The position numbers and the translations under genes are program-made. Below the pieces are notes generated by a model. That model was not told the origin of the DNA. It made no database searches and saw only the letters and a program-made list of their open reading frames with translations. Of a DNA stretch of 64,000 bases, positions 11,501-22,700 are shown in pieces. The stretch's first letter is position 1; the number at the start of each line of letters is the position of its first letter. The DNA lies in assembly GCF_963678635.1 (NCBI RefSeq), contig NC_087065.1:33787679-33851678 (forward strand). The letters run 5' to 3'. This DNA comes from Symsagittifera roscoffensis. Taxonomy: Eukaryota; Xenacoelomorpha; Acoela; Convolutidae.

Positions 11501-14500
11501 GCTGCATTTCCATATTTAGATCTGAACACGACTCCTTAATCGCACTTTGACGTCGCCCTGTCTGCTGTTATTTTTGGAGCGAGGAGGGAACCTTAGTTGT
11601 ATTCAGTTCCAATTATATCTTAGTCTCTAAAAAATCTATGTCACTTGCAACTCATTTTATTCAATATTTCGGCTAAAACAAGCCGTGTAATACAGAAAAA
11701 CAGAAGTGGAAACTTAGTACGTTTCTGAGCGTAATGTCATATAGTATCGTGATTTCTGTTAACTGTGAAGCATCTTTCGTCAGTTTCTCAATTGATCAAT
11801 GTGACAATGTCTTCATTCACTGCTAGAATTTTCAGGTCAATATACTTGGACTAATTAGTATTTAGAGATTAATTTATCGATCAATAGACAGAAGGAGAAT
11901 TGACACTGGCTTTTTTTGGCTAATTCAGTTCATATAGCGTAGCCGTCCCAGTGTGAATGCAATCCAGAACAGACGAAGACCGTCCTATTCCTCATAAAAT
12001 GATCTGTACTGTTTCTTGTGATATAATATTCTCTGATCGCCTCTAGCACATTCCTGCTGTCACTCAAACTCACTCATCCATTGTTCCCCCTTTCGGCATT
12101 ATTGAGTGCAGCTAGCTCCACTTCATTTCACTCCAGCCGACCCCTCCTCTTCCCTCCCCTCCCCTCTCGCCTCACTTCTCCTCCCCGTCCCCCTCATCTT
12201 TACTCGTATTCTCTCTCTCTCTCTCTCTCTCCTGCCTCTAGCTGACTGGGCCCATACTGTTAGAGAAATCCCCAATTTTAATTGAATTGCTCACTGAGGC
12301 GTGAGATGGTACACCGGTCTGAATGACAGAATAAAGTAGACAGACATGTGGAATGCTGAAAAAAAATGCTTTCTTGCGTTTATGAAAAGTGTTTATGCTT
12401 GCGAATAGGAAGCATTATCAAATCGGAACGCAGGCTTTTTTCCTTGAACACAGATTGTTTAAAGGAATCAGTGAATCATTTGATGGCTTGATTTAAAATT
12501 AAATTAGTTTTTACTGGCTTATTTTGCTCGTTTTGCCTGGAAGTTATATCCATGCATGGCAATAGAAAGTGCTTGGGTTTGAATCTGACTGGGACCTGTT
12601 TTGTTTAAGCTGAAAGTTTTTGGCTCAAAAAACCAATAGTCGGCCTATCGTTTGTTTTCTTATTGTTTGTTGGCTCTGTTCTTTAGGCAATTTTCAGTTT
12701 ATTTCAAAATCTTTTTATTAAATTCTTGTAATTGTGTACATAATTGAGTAAAAATAACTTTTTTCTGAGTTTTTTTGGTGATATACGATGATTTTTGCTC
12801 CCTCATTTCATTCTGTCTCAGTCAGAAGAAAACAATGAAAGGGGCTTTGTTTCAAATTTTCACACATACAAATAGTTTGAAATCATGTGTTTTTATCTGA
12901 TTGCTATTGTTGCTAAAAGAACTTGCTTAGGGCTTTTTATGTCATTACTAGACCAAACTGTGCACTGGATATGCGCACAATTTTGTATCTGTATGTTCCT
13001 GGATTCCAGAGACAAGTCTTTAAACATGTTTCAAAAGGCTAGTGGATTCCATTTACAAAATTTCCGTGGATTCTACGTACAAAAATTTGTAATGTAAATT
13101 TTGTCGGCACATTGGTTTTGTTCCGGATTCCGCAATGTAAGCTGATTCCGCAAAAGTGAGTGGATTCCGCAATTTATGCGGATTCCGCTTACAACCTGTT
13201 TTTGTCCTGTTGCGGAATCCGCTTAAAATTCACAAAATGCACAATTTGGTCTCCTAATGGTTGTTGTTGTTGTTCGAGCTGCATAAAATAAATCGGTTTG
13301 AAGTCTAGTTTATCGCGAAGTAAGCAATCGATCAGTTTCCTATTTTTAATGAAAATGACTGAAATTTAATCATTTTGCATTATTTGAGATAGCAATACGT
13401 ACATATTTCTCCTAGCCATAAAACCACCTTTCAAATAACAAAAAATGCATTTTGAAGAAATCCGAAAAAGTCTTAGAACAGCAACCACTCTTGTTTGTTT
13501 CAAAGTTAACTTCTTCTGCAACGGAATATTGGAACTCTCAGGAACACATAAGCCTTTTTTGAATCTGAGCTCTTTTTTATCTATTTCAAACATAAATGCG
13601 GCATTGAACTTCTAAGAGAAATCATGCGTTTCCAAACCATCTTTAAAGTGAAATTTTTGTTGTTCAGTACTTCTGAAGAAGGATGTGCTAGAATCTCTGC
13701 AAAATAATTTTGCATCATTATTCGGTGCATGTTAGCTATAAATGCATAAGGGGCCTGTAAAGTAATTTATTGAAAATCTGCTGTCAATGACTAATCACTT
13801 GAAGTTCAAGGAGCTTCTCTGCTTTGTATAAAGTGTACCAATTAGAGCTAGGTGGTTTTCACTTCAGAAAAAGGTTCATGTCTCAAGTTTACCCTTGACA
13901 CATTCAATCTGTCAAACTCGAGTTTTCTCCAGAATTAACAATCAGTTTGATGATTTTTTTAAAAGTGACCTAGTTTTGTTTTTGATCAAACCTCGTTTTT
14001 ACAATTGGTGGAAATAATAATTTTTGGGCCCATTGTTTTGTCTTTTTATTTAATCTATTGAGTGAATAAGAAATAATTCGTGCGAACAGGATGATCGTTA
14101 TGATTGCATAAGTGTCGTGCAGATGTCCTAAGATAATTTGACAGATGAATTGTGCCAATAATAACAGATCATCCAACTGTGACTAGCAGAACCCCGGGTG
14201 CCACCGTACAACTACTACCACAACGGCTAATGTTTCAACTGCAACAACTATGTTGTATCTCATATTCTCTCCCTCCCCCTCCATGTACAGTCCTTTTTTA
14301 AAGAAATCTCCTGTCCATCAAACTTAAAGATAGATAGCGCCCTCAGTCCCAAAACGGCGCCACTAGTTGGATAATTGGTTATCAATATACTAATCTGTAA
14401 TTTCAGTTTTTGTCTGCGAGTTATGAGTGATATGGCGTTTGATACATAAAAACTGAATCGGCGATAAGATCATTTGCTTTGTTTATTTTTGTTTCAAATT

Positions 14501-17500
14501 AAATCAAGTTTTTGGAATGCTAAATTATCATTCGTTCTCTACTCCTAATAAGATTCGAGATTAAAGTTTATCCACTCTGAAAAACTCAGAAATGTTATGA
14601 AATATGTCTCGACAGTCTCGGGTTCATTTCATCTTATTTCGACCTTTTTCTTCATTTTTATTGCTAGGCCAATTTTAACTTAGATCTCTCGACTGTGTTC
14701 TTTTGTTTGTTTTTCAGGAGAAAGTCTGAAATTTTTCCACGCTTATGATTAATTTTCCGCGGTTTAATTGCTTAAGTTCAATGCAAGTTACAGAAGCATA
14801 TGAAACTCTCCCATTAAGAAGTTGTAAAGGCCGCGAACAAAAGCGAAAGACTTTGTGTTTCAAAAATTGATTCATATTTTCAGAACTCCTAGCATGGGAC
14901 CGATCTTTTAGCTGAGCAATTTTGTAGCATAAAATTTAAAAACCATAGCAGAAAAACTTAAAACTACTGATGCATGATTGATTGACAGACGTAAAAAGAC
15001 GCTTAGATTGGGGTTGAGCTTCACTAATTATGAAATTAGCTCACTAGAACATTTGATTATTAGACGTTCTGATCTAAGTCTTTCAAAGCGTGGCTCTCGA
15101 TAGCCCCTAAAAATTAGGCCTTACGATAAATTTATGTCATTTATTTAATATAAAACAAGGTTTACAATCAAAATTTTTATCAGTTCTGTGATAATTTACT
15201 CTTTTTGTTTTTGTGGAACTTCATATTTAACAAAAAAAATTGCTGGCTCAGTTCATGTTGTCTAAATTTACAAATAGTTGTTTTCTAATTTCAGTTGTTT
15301 TACGGTCGTCTAATTTGCTTGTCGTCTAATTTTCTAAGTCCTATAGCGTTTCGCCTTAATTGTTTATCGTTCTAATTTGGCGTCATTTAATTTAAAAAAA
15401 CATAACTTACACTCAAGCGCGTCGCGTTAAATTCGTTGACATTCTGATTTTGCGTCATTTAATTTTGAAAAGCATAACCTATATCTAGCGCGTCGCGTTA
15501 AATTGGGTGCCATTCTGATTTTGCGTCATTTAAGTTTGAAAAGTTTAATTGAGTTCGCGAAAAATTAAAGCTCTTCAAAACCAGATATTCAAGCGATGAA
15601 AGGTTGAAATATTTAAAGTTAATTTATAGCGAGCATCACTTTGCAAAAATTTAGGTTTTTCTGAGCAAGTTATTAAAGCTATGAAACTTTGAAATGTTTC
15701 GAGTTGTTTCGTAGACCGAATCGCTTCGCGAAAAGTATGAGAGTTTCTAAACAAGCTATTCGAGCGATGAAAATTTGAAATTTTAAAATTGATTTCATAG
15801 AGTGAATTACTTCAAGAAATGTCACTTTTTCTAAACAGGGAGATTGGTTTTTGTAGTTGATTCGTTTTAGACTGAACTGAATCTCTAAACGCAAAACTTT
15901 TGACAAAAAGTGGGCAGGTATACAGTCTAAGCTTGACGTTCGAGTACATTTTGCTTGAAGATTTTCGGGATTTTTCAGTATGAATTCTAGAATAATCCAG
16001 ACTGTAAAATATTCGATGGTCGCTCTGAATCTAAGCCGTTCTGATCTCAGCTTATAAAGACGTAGTGCTCGATAGCCCTTAAAGAATAGGGCTTATGCTA
16101 AAATGATGTAATTTGTTTAATATATAAGAAGATCTTCAATAACAGGTTTGATCAGTGATCGGATAAATACTCTTTTTGTTTTTGTGTAACTTCATTCTCA
16201 GCAAAAAAATTCTGCGGGCCCGGTTTATATAGTCTGAATTTCCTGATAGTTTGCTTCTAATTTCAGTTAATTTACACGGCCCCATAACGCCTCGCCTTAA
16301 AACGTTTACTGTTGTTCCGTCTTTCGTTACGAAAGTAACAGAATATTTGTATTCTGTAACAGAAAAATTTTTTGTAACAGAAAGTAACAGTATTTCTGTA
16401 ACAGAAAAATTTTGCGGGCCCATTTTTTATAGTTTAAATTTACTGATAGTTTTCTTCTAATTTTAGTTAATTTACACGGCCCCATAATGCCTCGCCTTAA
16501 AACGTTTACCGTTGTTCCGTTTTTCGTATCGAAAGTAACAAAATATTTGTGCTCGGGGTGGTTTTGTTTTCTTCGACTTTTTAATTAGCCATCATTGAAA
16601 AGGTATTGTTGGAAAAAGCTTAAATTTGAAAAGATATTTCACCTGTAATCATTTTTCGTAAAGTTACGGGGGTTTAAAGATTGCCATTTTGGCCAATTTG
16701 GGACAGTTAACGCGCGATACATTTCATGCTATTAACGCGTAAGTGGAGATTTAATCTTTCTTAGAAATCGCTCCTAATTGGTTGAAGGAATGTTATTTGC
16801 CATAATTGATATGTTAACAGGAAAGAAATCTATCACTTTGAACTTTATATGGAATGTTATTACAGCTCTATAGACCTTAAGAGACAGTCGGAACTTTCAA
16901 TGCTTCGCCTTGATGCGAGCAGTCTTGTTCTAATTTGGCGTCATTTAATTTTGAAAAGCATAAATTATATCTACCGCGTTGCGTTAAATTATTTGTCATT
17001 CTGATTTTGCGTCATTTAATTTAGACAACTTAATTAGATTTTGTTTTTTTTCTGTAACCCAATTGTATTCAGTAACGCGTTTGTCCAACTGTCATTTTTT
17101 TGTATTCTGCTCTGATGTAATAATTTTGTCACTGACTTCACTGCTTGTAGGTGTTCTCTGCGCCAGGAGTAGGATGTAGCATTACTCTTTTATTATATTT
17201 TGTAATACCAAATAAGAGTGGACTTTGGCATTTTCGCGGATGACTTCTCTTCAAGGATCATATCTAATAAACAAACATCCAATTATTAACTAGACCTCGA
17301 GGCTTTAGAAATTGTAATATCGATTTATCAATGAAATCCCAAATGAGACAAAATATCTTACACGTATTTCTGATTTCGAAAGGTACTGAATATCCTTAAT
17401 TTTCTTTCAAATATGCTGTGATTTTTTTTGTATTAATAGAATACAAGAATAAAATGATTAATTTTTGATGTTGGCATCAATGTTTTTGACCGGAAATAAG

Positions 17501-18799
17501 AAACTGAATTTACCTTTATTATTTTCGATTATAGCGTGCTGTTGTTAACGATCAGAAGCAGTGGTTAGATTTTTGTTTAAAAAGTTGAGAGTTAGTTGTG
17601 TTTCGACTGCCAAACACTTCATTCATGTTCTCCTTTCTTCTCAATGAAGAATTCATTAATGCGTTTAAAGCTACAAAACGTCTCAGCGTAGCAATGTGTT
17701 CAGATTAAAAATGAGATTGGGGTGGTTTCTTCTCGTTTAATAACTAGAAGCTCGGTCGACCGGTTCTCGACATGTCCAGTTTTCAGTATCTTTTTCATCT
17801 GCTTTTGAATTTGTTTCATCCTTCTTTTTCATTTCAGCAAATGACAATTCTGGACAAGCGTGGCGGCCAAGTGGGCGTGAAGAGGGCGTGTCTGGAGAAG
17901 TTCCTTACCTCGTACGTCATGTTCGTCGCCCCCAACTCCACATCCTCCAGGGCACTGACTGAGGCCATAGTGATGTCCAGTCAGATGAGCTCCTCATCGG
18001 CGTCGGCCACACACCTCACGAACAGTGGTGGACACTATGGCTCCTCCTCATCCTCCTATTCTTCCAGCAGTGGTTACAACAGTCGATACAGTTCTAGTGA
18101 TCCCAACATCGCAAGTGACGAGCCAGACAGGCATTCCACTCGCGATGATTCAACGTAAGTTTCTGTAGTACTTAAGGGTGTTACTTAGCCCTTGATTTTA
18201 CAAAAGCATACAAACAAATAAAAATCATTTAGACCAGCTGAATCAAAATACTAAAGCAATGAATTAATTCCGTTTTTGGGTGGATATTGATCATTATTTT
18301 TTTGCATTTTTAGTTTTAAACTCAAACTCTTTTTAGCGTCCTATCGCGTATTAACTTGTCCCTGGTAGCAGGGTTTGCAATGTCTTTCAATGCCATTTGA
18401 ATACCGGTTTCATCGTCTTTTGTTTTGAATTTTCCCAGGTCTATCAAAGATAAGATCAAAGACTTGTCGAAGCTAACCCTGGACGAGATCTGCAATGGGA
18501 ATGACAAGCGAGTTCCCTGTAGAAATAACTACCTGGACGGGGAGGTATGCCGCATCCAGTGTTGCAGCACCCCCTTCTGTAACTCGGCCCCCCACTCCCG
18601 CCTAACGAACTCACAGTACCACCCTCTAATCAAGTTATCATTAATCCTCATACTCACACACTCCATATTGCAGCAGTTCCTCTTCACAGGAACGGCAATG
18701 ACGTCATTCTTATGCAACCCCTCCAAGACTGAACAAACCCGAAGTCATACACGAACAACATCTAGAAGACGAAAGAGTGAACAACAGAACACTACTTAA
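5197..18799 (+). CDS. Ly-6/uPAR (three-finger) domain surface protein, three exons seen
   Basis: Exons 5197-5522, 17838-18154 and 18439-18799 join in one frame (phase 1 entry, then 0, then 2) and give 334 residues. The fold is shown by the cysteine pattern: CYEC at the start of the mature domain, CPI and CAANRC later in exon 1, RAC in exon 2, and the signature VCRIQCCSTPFCN in exon 3, where CC-x4-CN is the Ly-6 hallmark. Such proteins are secreted or held on the outer membrane. The gene departs from small single-domain members: a Ser-rich spacer of about 50 residues lies in exon 2, and after the Ly-6 domain a hydrophobic segment (LIKLSLILILTHSILQQFLF) is followed by about 35 mostly polar, basic residues. 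That looks more like a membrane span with a short tail than a classic GPI signal. The signal peptide is not in frame within the window; see the entry at 5141. Intron 1 is 12.3 kb of repeats. Confidence 0.8.
5853..6394 (-). mobile_element. Short interspersed element, family M, copy 1 (about 540 bp)
   Basis: One of at least eight related copies in this window. The defined 3' end (left here) carries CAAGACTGCCCGTATC and the hairpin around AGGGCGAAGCC. The 5' end (right here) carries ACTTTCGTATCGAAAGT, a 7-bp stem hairpin, next to CCGAGCACAAATATTCC. Near the middle is the palindrome-like GCGCGAATTATATCGCGC. There is no coding capacity, so it is a non-autonomous element of MITE or SINE type. It abuts a fragment of another repeat (6399-6440) that begins GGATAGCCGG. 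Confidence 0.75.
6399..6440 (-). repeat. Fragment of the GGCTATCC-ended repeat family
   Basis: The inverted form of the sequence at 11020-11070 and 53840-53880. The shared part is CAAGGATAGCCGG followed by a small stem-loop (CTGTGC, AAGTA, GCACAG). Here only the end of the family is present, beside the family M element. Confidence 0.5.
8441..8514 (+). mobile_element. tRNA-derived SINE head
   Basis: It contains a polymerase III A box (TGGTGTAGCGG, 8449-8459) and a B box (GGTTTGAATCC, 8492-8502) 32 bases apart, then CGATCGGGACCTG. A-box/B-box spacing and the GGGACCT end resemble a tRNA of the Gln type, but the 5' acceptor strand does not pair, so it is not a functional tRNA gene. Confidence 0.6.
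9493..9560 (+). mobile_element. tRNA-derived SINE head, second copy
   Basis: GTCCTGG (9493-9499) can pair with TCAGGAC (9548-9554) as a 7-bp acceptor stem with one G-T pair. A B box GGTTCAAATCT lies at 9535-9545. The A box is poor and no anticodon arm is clear. The 3' segment TCAGGACCTGTTTTCC matches the copies at 8.5 and 12.6 kb. Confidence 0.5.
10945..11080 (+). repeat. Repeat of the GGCTATCC-ended family
   Basis: Shares CTCGCAGAAAAAACT, ATTTGAA and, at its right end, TTTGGTCTGAACATT plus ACCGGCTATCCTTG with the copy at 53,595-53,880. The right end includes a small stem (ATTGTG.../...CACAAT). Confidence 0.6.
12211..12230. repeat. (CT)10 microsatellite
   Basis: Ten CT units, preceded by about 100 bases of C/T-rich sequence (12120-12210). 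Confidence 0.95.
12540..12600 (+). mobile_element. tRNA-derived SINE, 3' half of head
   Basis: B box GGTTTGAATCT (12576-12586) is followed by GACTGGGACCTGTTTT, as in the copies at 8.5 and 9.5 kb. The A box is not recognisable. Confidence 0.45.
12950..13252. mobile_element. Short terminal-inverted-repeat element (about 300 bp, MITE-like)
   Basis: The left end AGACCAAACTGTGCA (12950-12964) is the inverse of the right end TGCACAATTTGGTCT (13238-13252) with one mismatch in 15. Inside are repeated GGATTCCGCAA-type motifs in both orientations (13098-13225). A related end occurs at 53,791-53,828. No target-site duplication is obvious. Confidence 0.65.
15063..16280 (+). repeat. Pair of about 240-bp direct repeats with internal tandem arrays
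   Basis: 15063-15305 and 16027-16275 share order and sequence (GTTCTGATCT, TCGATAGCCC, TTTTTGTTTTTGTG, a TTCTAATTTCAGTT end). Between them are tandem units of about 65 bp (15370-15545, each with TTTTGCGTCATTTAA and GCGTCGCGTTAAATT). These are followed by about three diverged units of 80-100 bp (15560-15840), each with a phrase like GCGATGAAA followed by TTGAAAT. Confidence 0.65.
16217..16530 (+). repeat. Tandem duplication of about 178 bp including the start of a family M element
   Basis: The block TGCGGGCCC ... CACGGCCCCATAA ... CGTTTACTGTTGTTCCG occurs at 16213-16320 and again at 16393-16520. In the first copy it is followed by only the first 35 or so bases of family M and then a degenerate TAACAGAAA repeat. 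In the second copy it is followed by a nearly complete element. Confidence 0.6.
16514..16929 (+). mobile_element. Family M element, copy 2
   Basis: Left end with TTTCGTATCGAAAGTAAC and GTGCTCGGGGTGG; central TTAACGCGCGATACATTTC; right end GGCAGTC-type hairpin region and GCAGTCTTG. Shorter than copy 1 by about 120 bp in the 3' third. Right of it, at 16925-17035, the tandem units seen at 15370 resume, so the element sits inside that repeat. Confidence 0.7.
17838..18154 (+). CDS. Ly-6-like gene, second exon seen
   Basis: Acceptor atttcag ends at 17837; donor AC|gtaagt at 18155. It encodes QMTILDKRGG, the RACLEKF cysteine and a long Ser/Tyr-rich loop. Entry phase 0, exit phase 2. Confidence 0.85.
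18439..18799 (+). CDS. Ly-6-like gene, last exon
   Basis: Acceptor ttttcccag ends at 18438, and one base completes the split Thr codon. It encodes the terminal cysteines with CCSTPFCN, the hydrophobic span and the basic tail, stop TAA 18797-18799. No canonical AATAAA follows within 200 bases. Confidence 0.85.
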
Positions 18800-19458
18800 T
18801 CTCGTTTTTACAGGACTCATGTATTAGATGACATAGACATTGTTTACCATAATATTTTATTTTTGAACCAATTTCTCTCGATTTTTTTTGTTTATTTACT
18901 TCAGTTTGTAAATTAGTCCTTTCCAGTTGTATATTGCAGATACTTGCTTGAATTTTTCTGATTCAATAATTTAAAAAGCTCGTTTATAAATTAAATAATG
19001 CAAATCACAGCGTCTGAGTTACGGCGATGATGATCATGATTATCAGAGTAGTTTGTCGTATGTTTGATCCATCTAGATCTAATCTAATTTTTTTCTGGTT
19101 GCTCTTAGTGCTTTCACTTAGACCGATGCTTTCTTGTGTTTTAAAGAGAACGAATTCGAAGCGTAATGTGACTCTGCAATATGTAAATTTGAATCGTTAA
19201 TTTGTAAATTCCGTAATTATTAATGAGAGAAATAACTACCTAATTTGAGTTGACCACTATTTTTTGTAATTAGACTCGAATATATTTTATCTACAGGTTT
19301 TTTCACAAAATTCCGTTTGTGGGAAGTCTTCCGATGCTGCGAGGAAGTCAAATTTGTGTAATGCTAGCAATGGTTTACTCTAAATGAGTATTTTTATCAG
19401 GAAGTACGACAGTGATGACTACTGGATAAATTTAGTGAATGAAAAGAGTTATTAATTT

Positions 19459-19462
19459 CAGG
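19459..19462 (+). promoter_or_regulatory. Splice acceptor in the MIC19-like 5' leader
   Basis: A polypyrimidine tract and TTTCAG end at 19461, 21 bases upstream of the start codon and 662 bases after the Ly-6 stop. It can serve a cis-spliced 5' exon or spliced-leader trans-splicing; the sequence alone does not decide. Confidence 0.45.
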
Positions 19463-19482
19463 TTGTTGAAATTAGTTTTGAA

Positions 19483-19722
19483 ATGGGTGGGGTGAACAGC
19501 CGGAATGGCATGAATTCTTCTAACAGTAGTCGCATTTCACTCGAGAACGACTTCAGTTCCCATGACGGTCCAGTGTCTGTCTACTTCACAGACAGTGCTA
19601 TCAATTTACTCACCAACAATACTCCGCCAGACACAAGGCAGAGTCAGAGCAACATAGACCAGTCTATGTTTGACAGAATAACAGCCATAGCATACCAGAG
19701 GGGCAAGAATGACGCAAACAAG
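19483..19722 (+). CDS. CHCHD3: MIC19-like exon 1 (coding)
   Basis: Eighty codons from the MGG start to AAC AAG|gtaggc. Ser/Asn-rich N-terminus, then a stretch around SVYFTDSAINLL and SMFDRITAIAYQRG. Confidence 0.8.
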
Positions 19723-22700
19723 GTAGGCTAGTCTGACTAACGAAAAATTAAATATTTTTTGTCTGTTTCTATCAGTTATAGCGGAAGTTATTTGTGGCCT
19801 TCATGCTTTAGAGACGACCGATAAACATCCTCCATTCTTATTTCTAATTTTCTTACTTCTAATTTTGATTTCATTCGTTGAATTAGCTATCAGAAAAAAG
19901 TTCAGTTTTTCATTTTGCAATTTTACTCAAGTGGAGCGTTTTGTTATTTATTTACGAAACCCATTTTTTAAGACGAGCACGAAATAATTTACCAAAGTTC
20001 ACTATACATAGCGAAGTTTTTTTCAAATATAATTGCATCACATATCGAAGTTCGATTTAATAATCAACGAGACCAGCTGATCTGTATTTTGCTTACCGTG
20101 TGGATTAAAGAGTCCAATCAAGATAGGTTGTCAGTAAGCATTTAGGAAAAAACACAAGATACAAGCTTACTTTTTATGGGCTAATGTTGTTCCGACTACT
20201 TTCGAAGAAAGTGATGGAATATTTGTGTTCGGGTTTTTTCTCCAGACCAAATTCCATTTATTAACAAGGCCTTTTTGACGGATTTTTTTACCATCTGAAA
20301 GTTATTATTGTCTTGAGAGCAACTTTAAAAAGAAATTTCACTTGTTATTTTTTTTCGTAAAGGTATGGGGGTTTAAAGATGCTAATTTGGCCAAATTGGG
20401 ACAATCAAATCGAGATATATTTTATGCTATTAACGGGTAATCGGCGATTTAATCCAGCTGAGAAATCGTTCCAAATTTAATTGAGGCTTGCCTATCATTC
20501 CCAATAATAGGTTTCTAAAGGTTAATTATATCACTTCAAACTTGATTAACGTGTAGGGGATAATGTTCAAAACAAACTCAATTTTGTTTTTTTTTCATAA
20601 TTCCCGTTAAAACTGAGCAGCATTGTTTGTGCTTACTAAGTTTGTGCCTAAGTTGATACTCAACATTCAGAGTCCTACCTGATATTTTTCTATTTTGAAA
20701 ATCAGACAGTGAAAACCCCTAGATCTAACAAAGGCAACCTTCAGCAACAACTAAAGTCTTAGTTTAAAACTGAGTTGTTGCTAAAGGTTGCCTTTGTTAG
20801 ATCTAGGGTTTTCACTGTCTGATTTTCAAAATAGAAAATTATCAGGTAGGACCCTGAATGTTGATTATCAACGTAAGCACACACTTAAGAAATTCACATT
20901 CGTACACTGAAAGTAGTTGGTTTTTGAGCCGTCCTAACGGTGCCGAATTTAGATTAAGCTAAAGGTTTTCTTCTGCGAATTGAATGGGGTTGACCTTGGA
21001 TTAGCTGTAGCATCCATACGTCAGCATACAATTTTGAATACAAGACGTTTTATTTTACGTACGGTTGCAATTAAGCTGGTTTCGAGGCACGATTCGACAT
21101 GAATTACATTATTTCTAAAGAATTATTCATGCCCAAATACTTGCATACTTAATCTGATGCCTAACTTTTTTCAATTTTGTGTTTTTGGGTTATGCCACTT
21201 ACAGAAATTTTCTTAACCTCTCATGTTTGAGATGAAGTGCATTCTAGGATGACTGTTTTTGGTTGCGTCAGCAATGAGAAAAATCTTCTGTTTATGGCAA
21301 AAATTGGTTACTTCGAATTAAAGGCATCGTTATATTCTCGTATGCATAGGTCTTTCATAGTTTTACGGAATGCATTTTTCACACTTGCGAAGCGAGTGTA
21401 TTAGTACGAACCTTTTTTTCAACCTAAGTCGCAAATATTGGTGCTAATTTTTGAGCACCTTTACAGCTTTTTGATAGCATGGGCTTTGACTTTCGAATAG
21501 TAAAAATTTATTACAGTTGATGCTTTTTTAATTCATCAAATGAACCGAAAAAAGTGATTTGTTTCAAACAACATAACAATAATGAAAACTCGATTTCAGA
21601 AATTTTCTATCTCGCAATTTTTTGAAATGCATAATTTATACATAATGTGGCTTTATGTTTTGCGAATTGTTACATGCAAAGTTAGTGTGGATGCCTTCAG
21701 TTTGTTTTATTCCAATTTATTACTTGCAAAGTTGAGTCTATTTGTACTTGGTGCCACTTTTGCTGAATAGATTTGACAATTTATTAGCATATGTAGCTGC
21801 TTTATTCATGACTAGTGTTTTTTTGTTGTTAAGCTTGCGTGGCTGAGTGGATAGTGCGTGAGAGTCAAATTTTCTTGATTGCAGTATGTCGCAGACTGGA
21901 ATCCTACACGTAGCCGAGTTTTTGCTAATTCGAGGCTTATTATTACTTTTTCTTATTTCACTTGATAGAGCTGCTAGTGGTTTTATGGTCATATTTTCGC
22001 AAGTGTTTGCGAAGCGCAGCTTCGCCTCTGTGTAAAAATGGGGCCATAGTTGTTTTTGATCATTTTTTGTACCATTTTTATGGAAAGGAAAAAAAGTTGT
22101 TGCATTTGAAAGTTGAATGAGGAAAACGCCTTCTTGAAGTTAATCATGTCCGTTAATTTGAGAGCAATCATTAGCAGTAGATTGTTCCCATTTTCATCAC
22201 CAGCAGATATTCTGTTTATCCAAATGAGTCCTTATTAATGAATATCGTTTGTTGGTCTGCTCCTTAAAAAAAGAACATTTGTTTTCCTTTTTAGAGTTAT
22301 TGGTTCTTATATTTTTGGTTTTCCTGTATATGTACTTGGCCTATATTACTGAAATTACTGAAATATTCAAGAACACTTTTTGCAGAGGTAAGTGGTTATC
22401 AGTGGTAGAAGAATCAAGCATAGAAACAAACATTTCTTTTGATATCCTCCCACGTATTTGTTAAAGAAGTTTGAAGGTTTGCTTATTAGTTTTTCGAGCT
22501 GATTCGAACCTATTTAAAATATTTAATTTGCTGTCTTATCCAAATTTAATCTAACTGGTTTGTTTTTGTTATTAGTATTTTTGATGTTTCGGAACGATGG
22601 GGAAGCGTACTTTTATCACTGCTATTTTCCATTTATGTGAAAACTTGATGAATTGTTCCAAATATACGGCTTGGACTTCGTTAGAGCTCCCCTCGGCGTT

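Larger units (their letters stand above)
5523..17837 (+). other. Intron 1 of the Ly-6-like gene (12.3 kb)
   Basis: Contains family M copies 1 and 2, the tRNA-like SINEs, the 12.95-kb inverted-repeat element and the 15-16 kb repeat block. Stretches at 11.33-12.30 kb and 14.18-14.40 kb are richer in G+C and less repetitive, so could hold regulatory DNA, but I find no splice-bounded exon in them. The rest is AT-rich with no gene. Confidence 0.7.

Noticed and set aside
11334-11519. 61-codon frame in a G+C-richer part of Ly-6 intron 1
   Set aside because: No splice borders, no homology that I can see, and phase does not fit the flanking exons.
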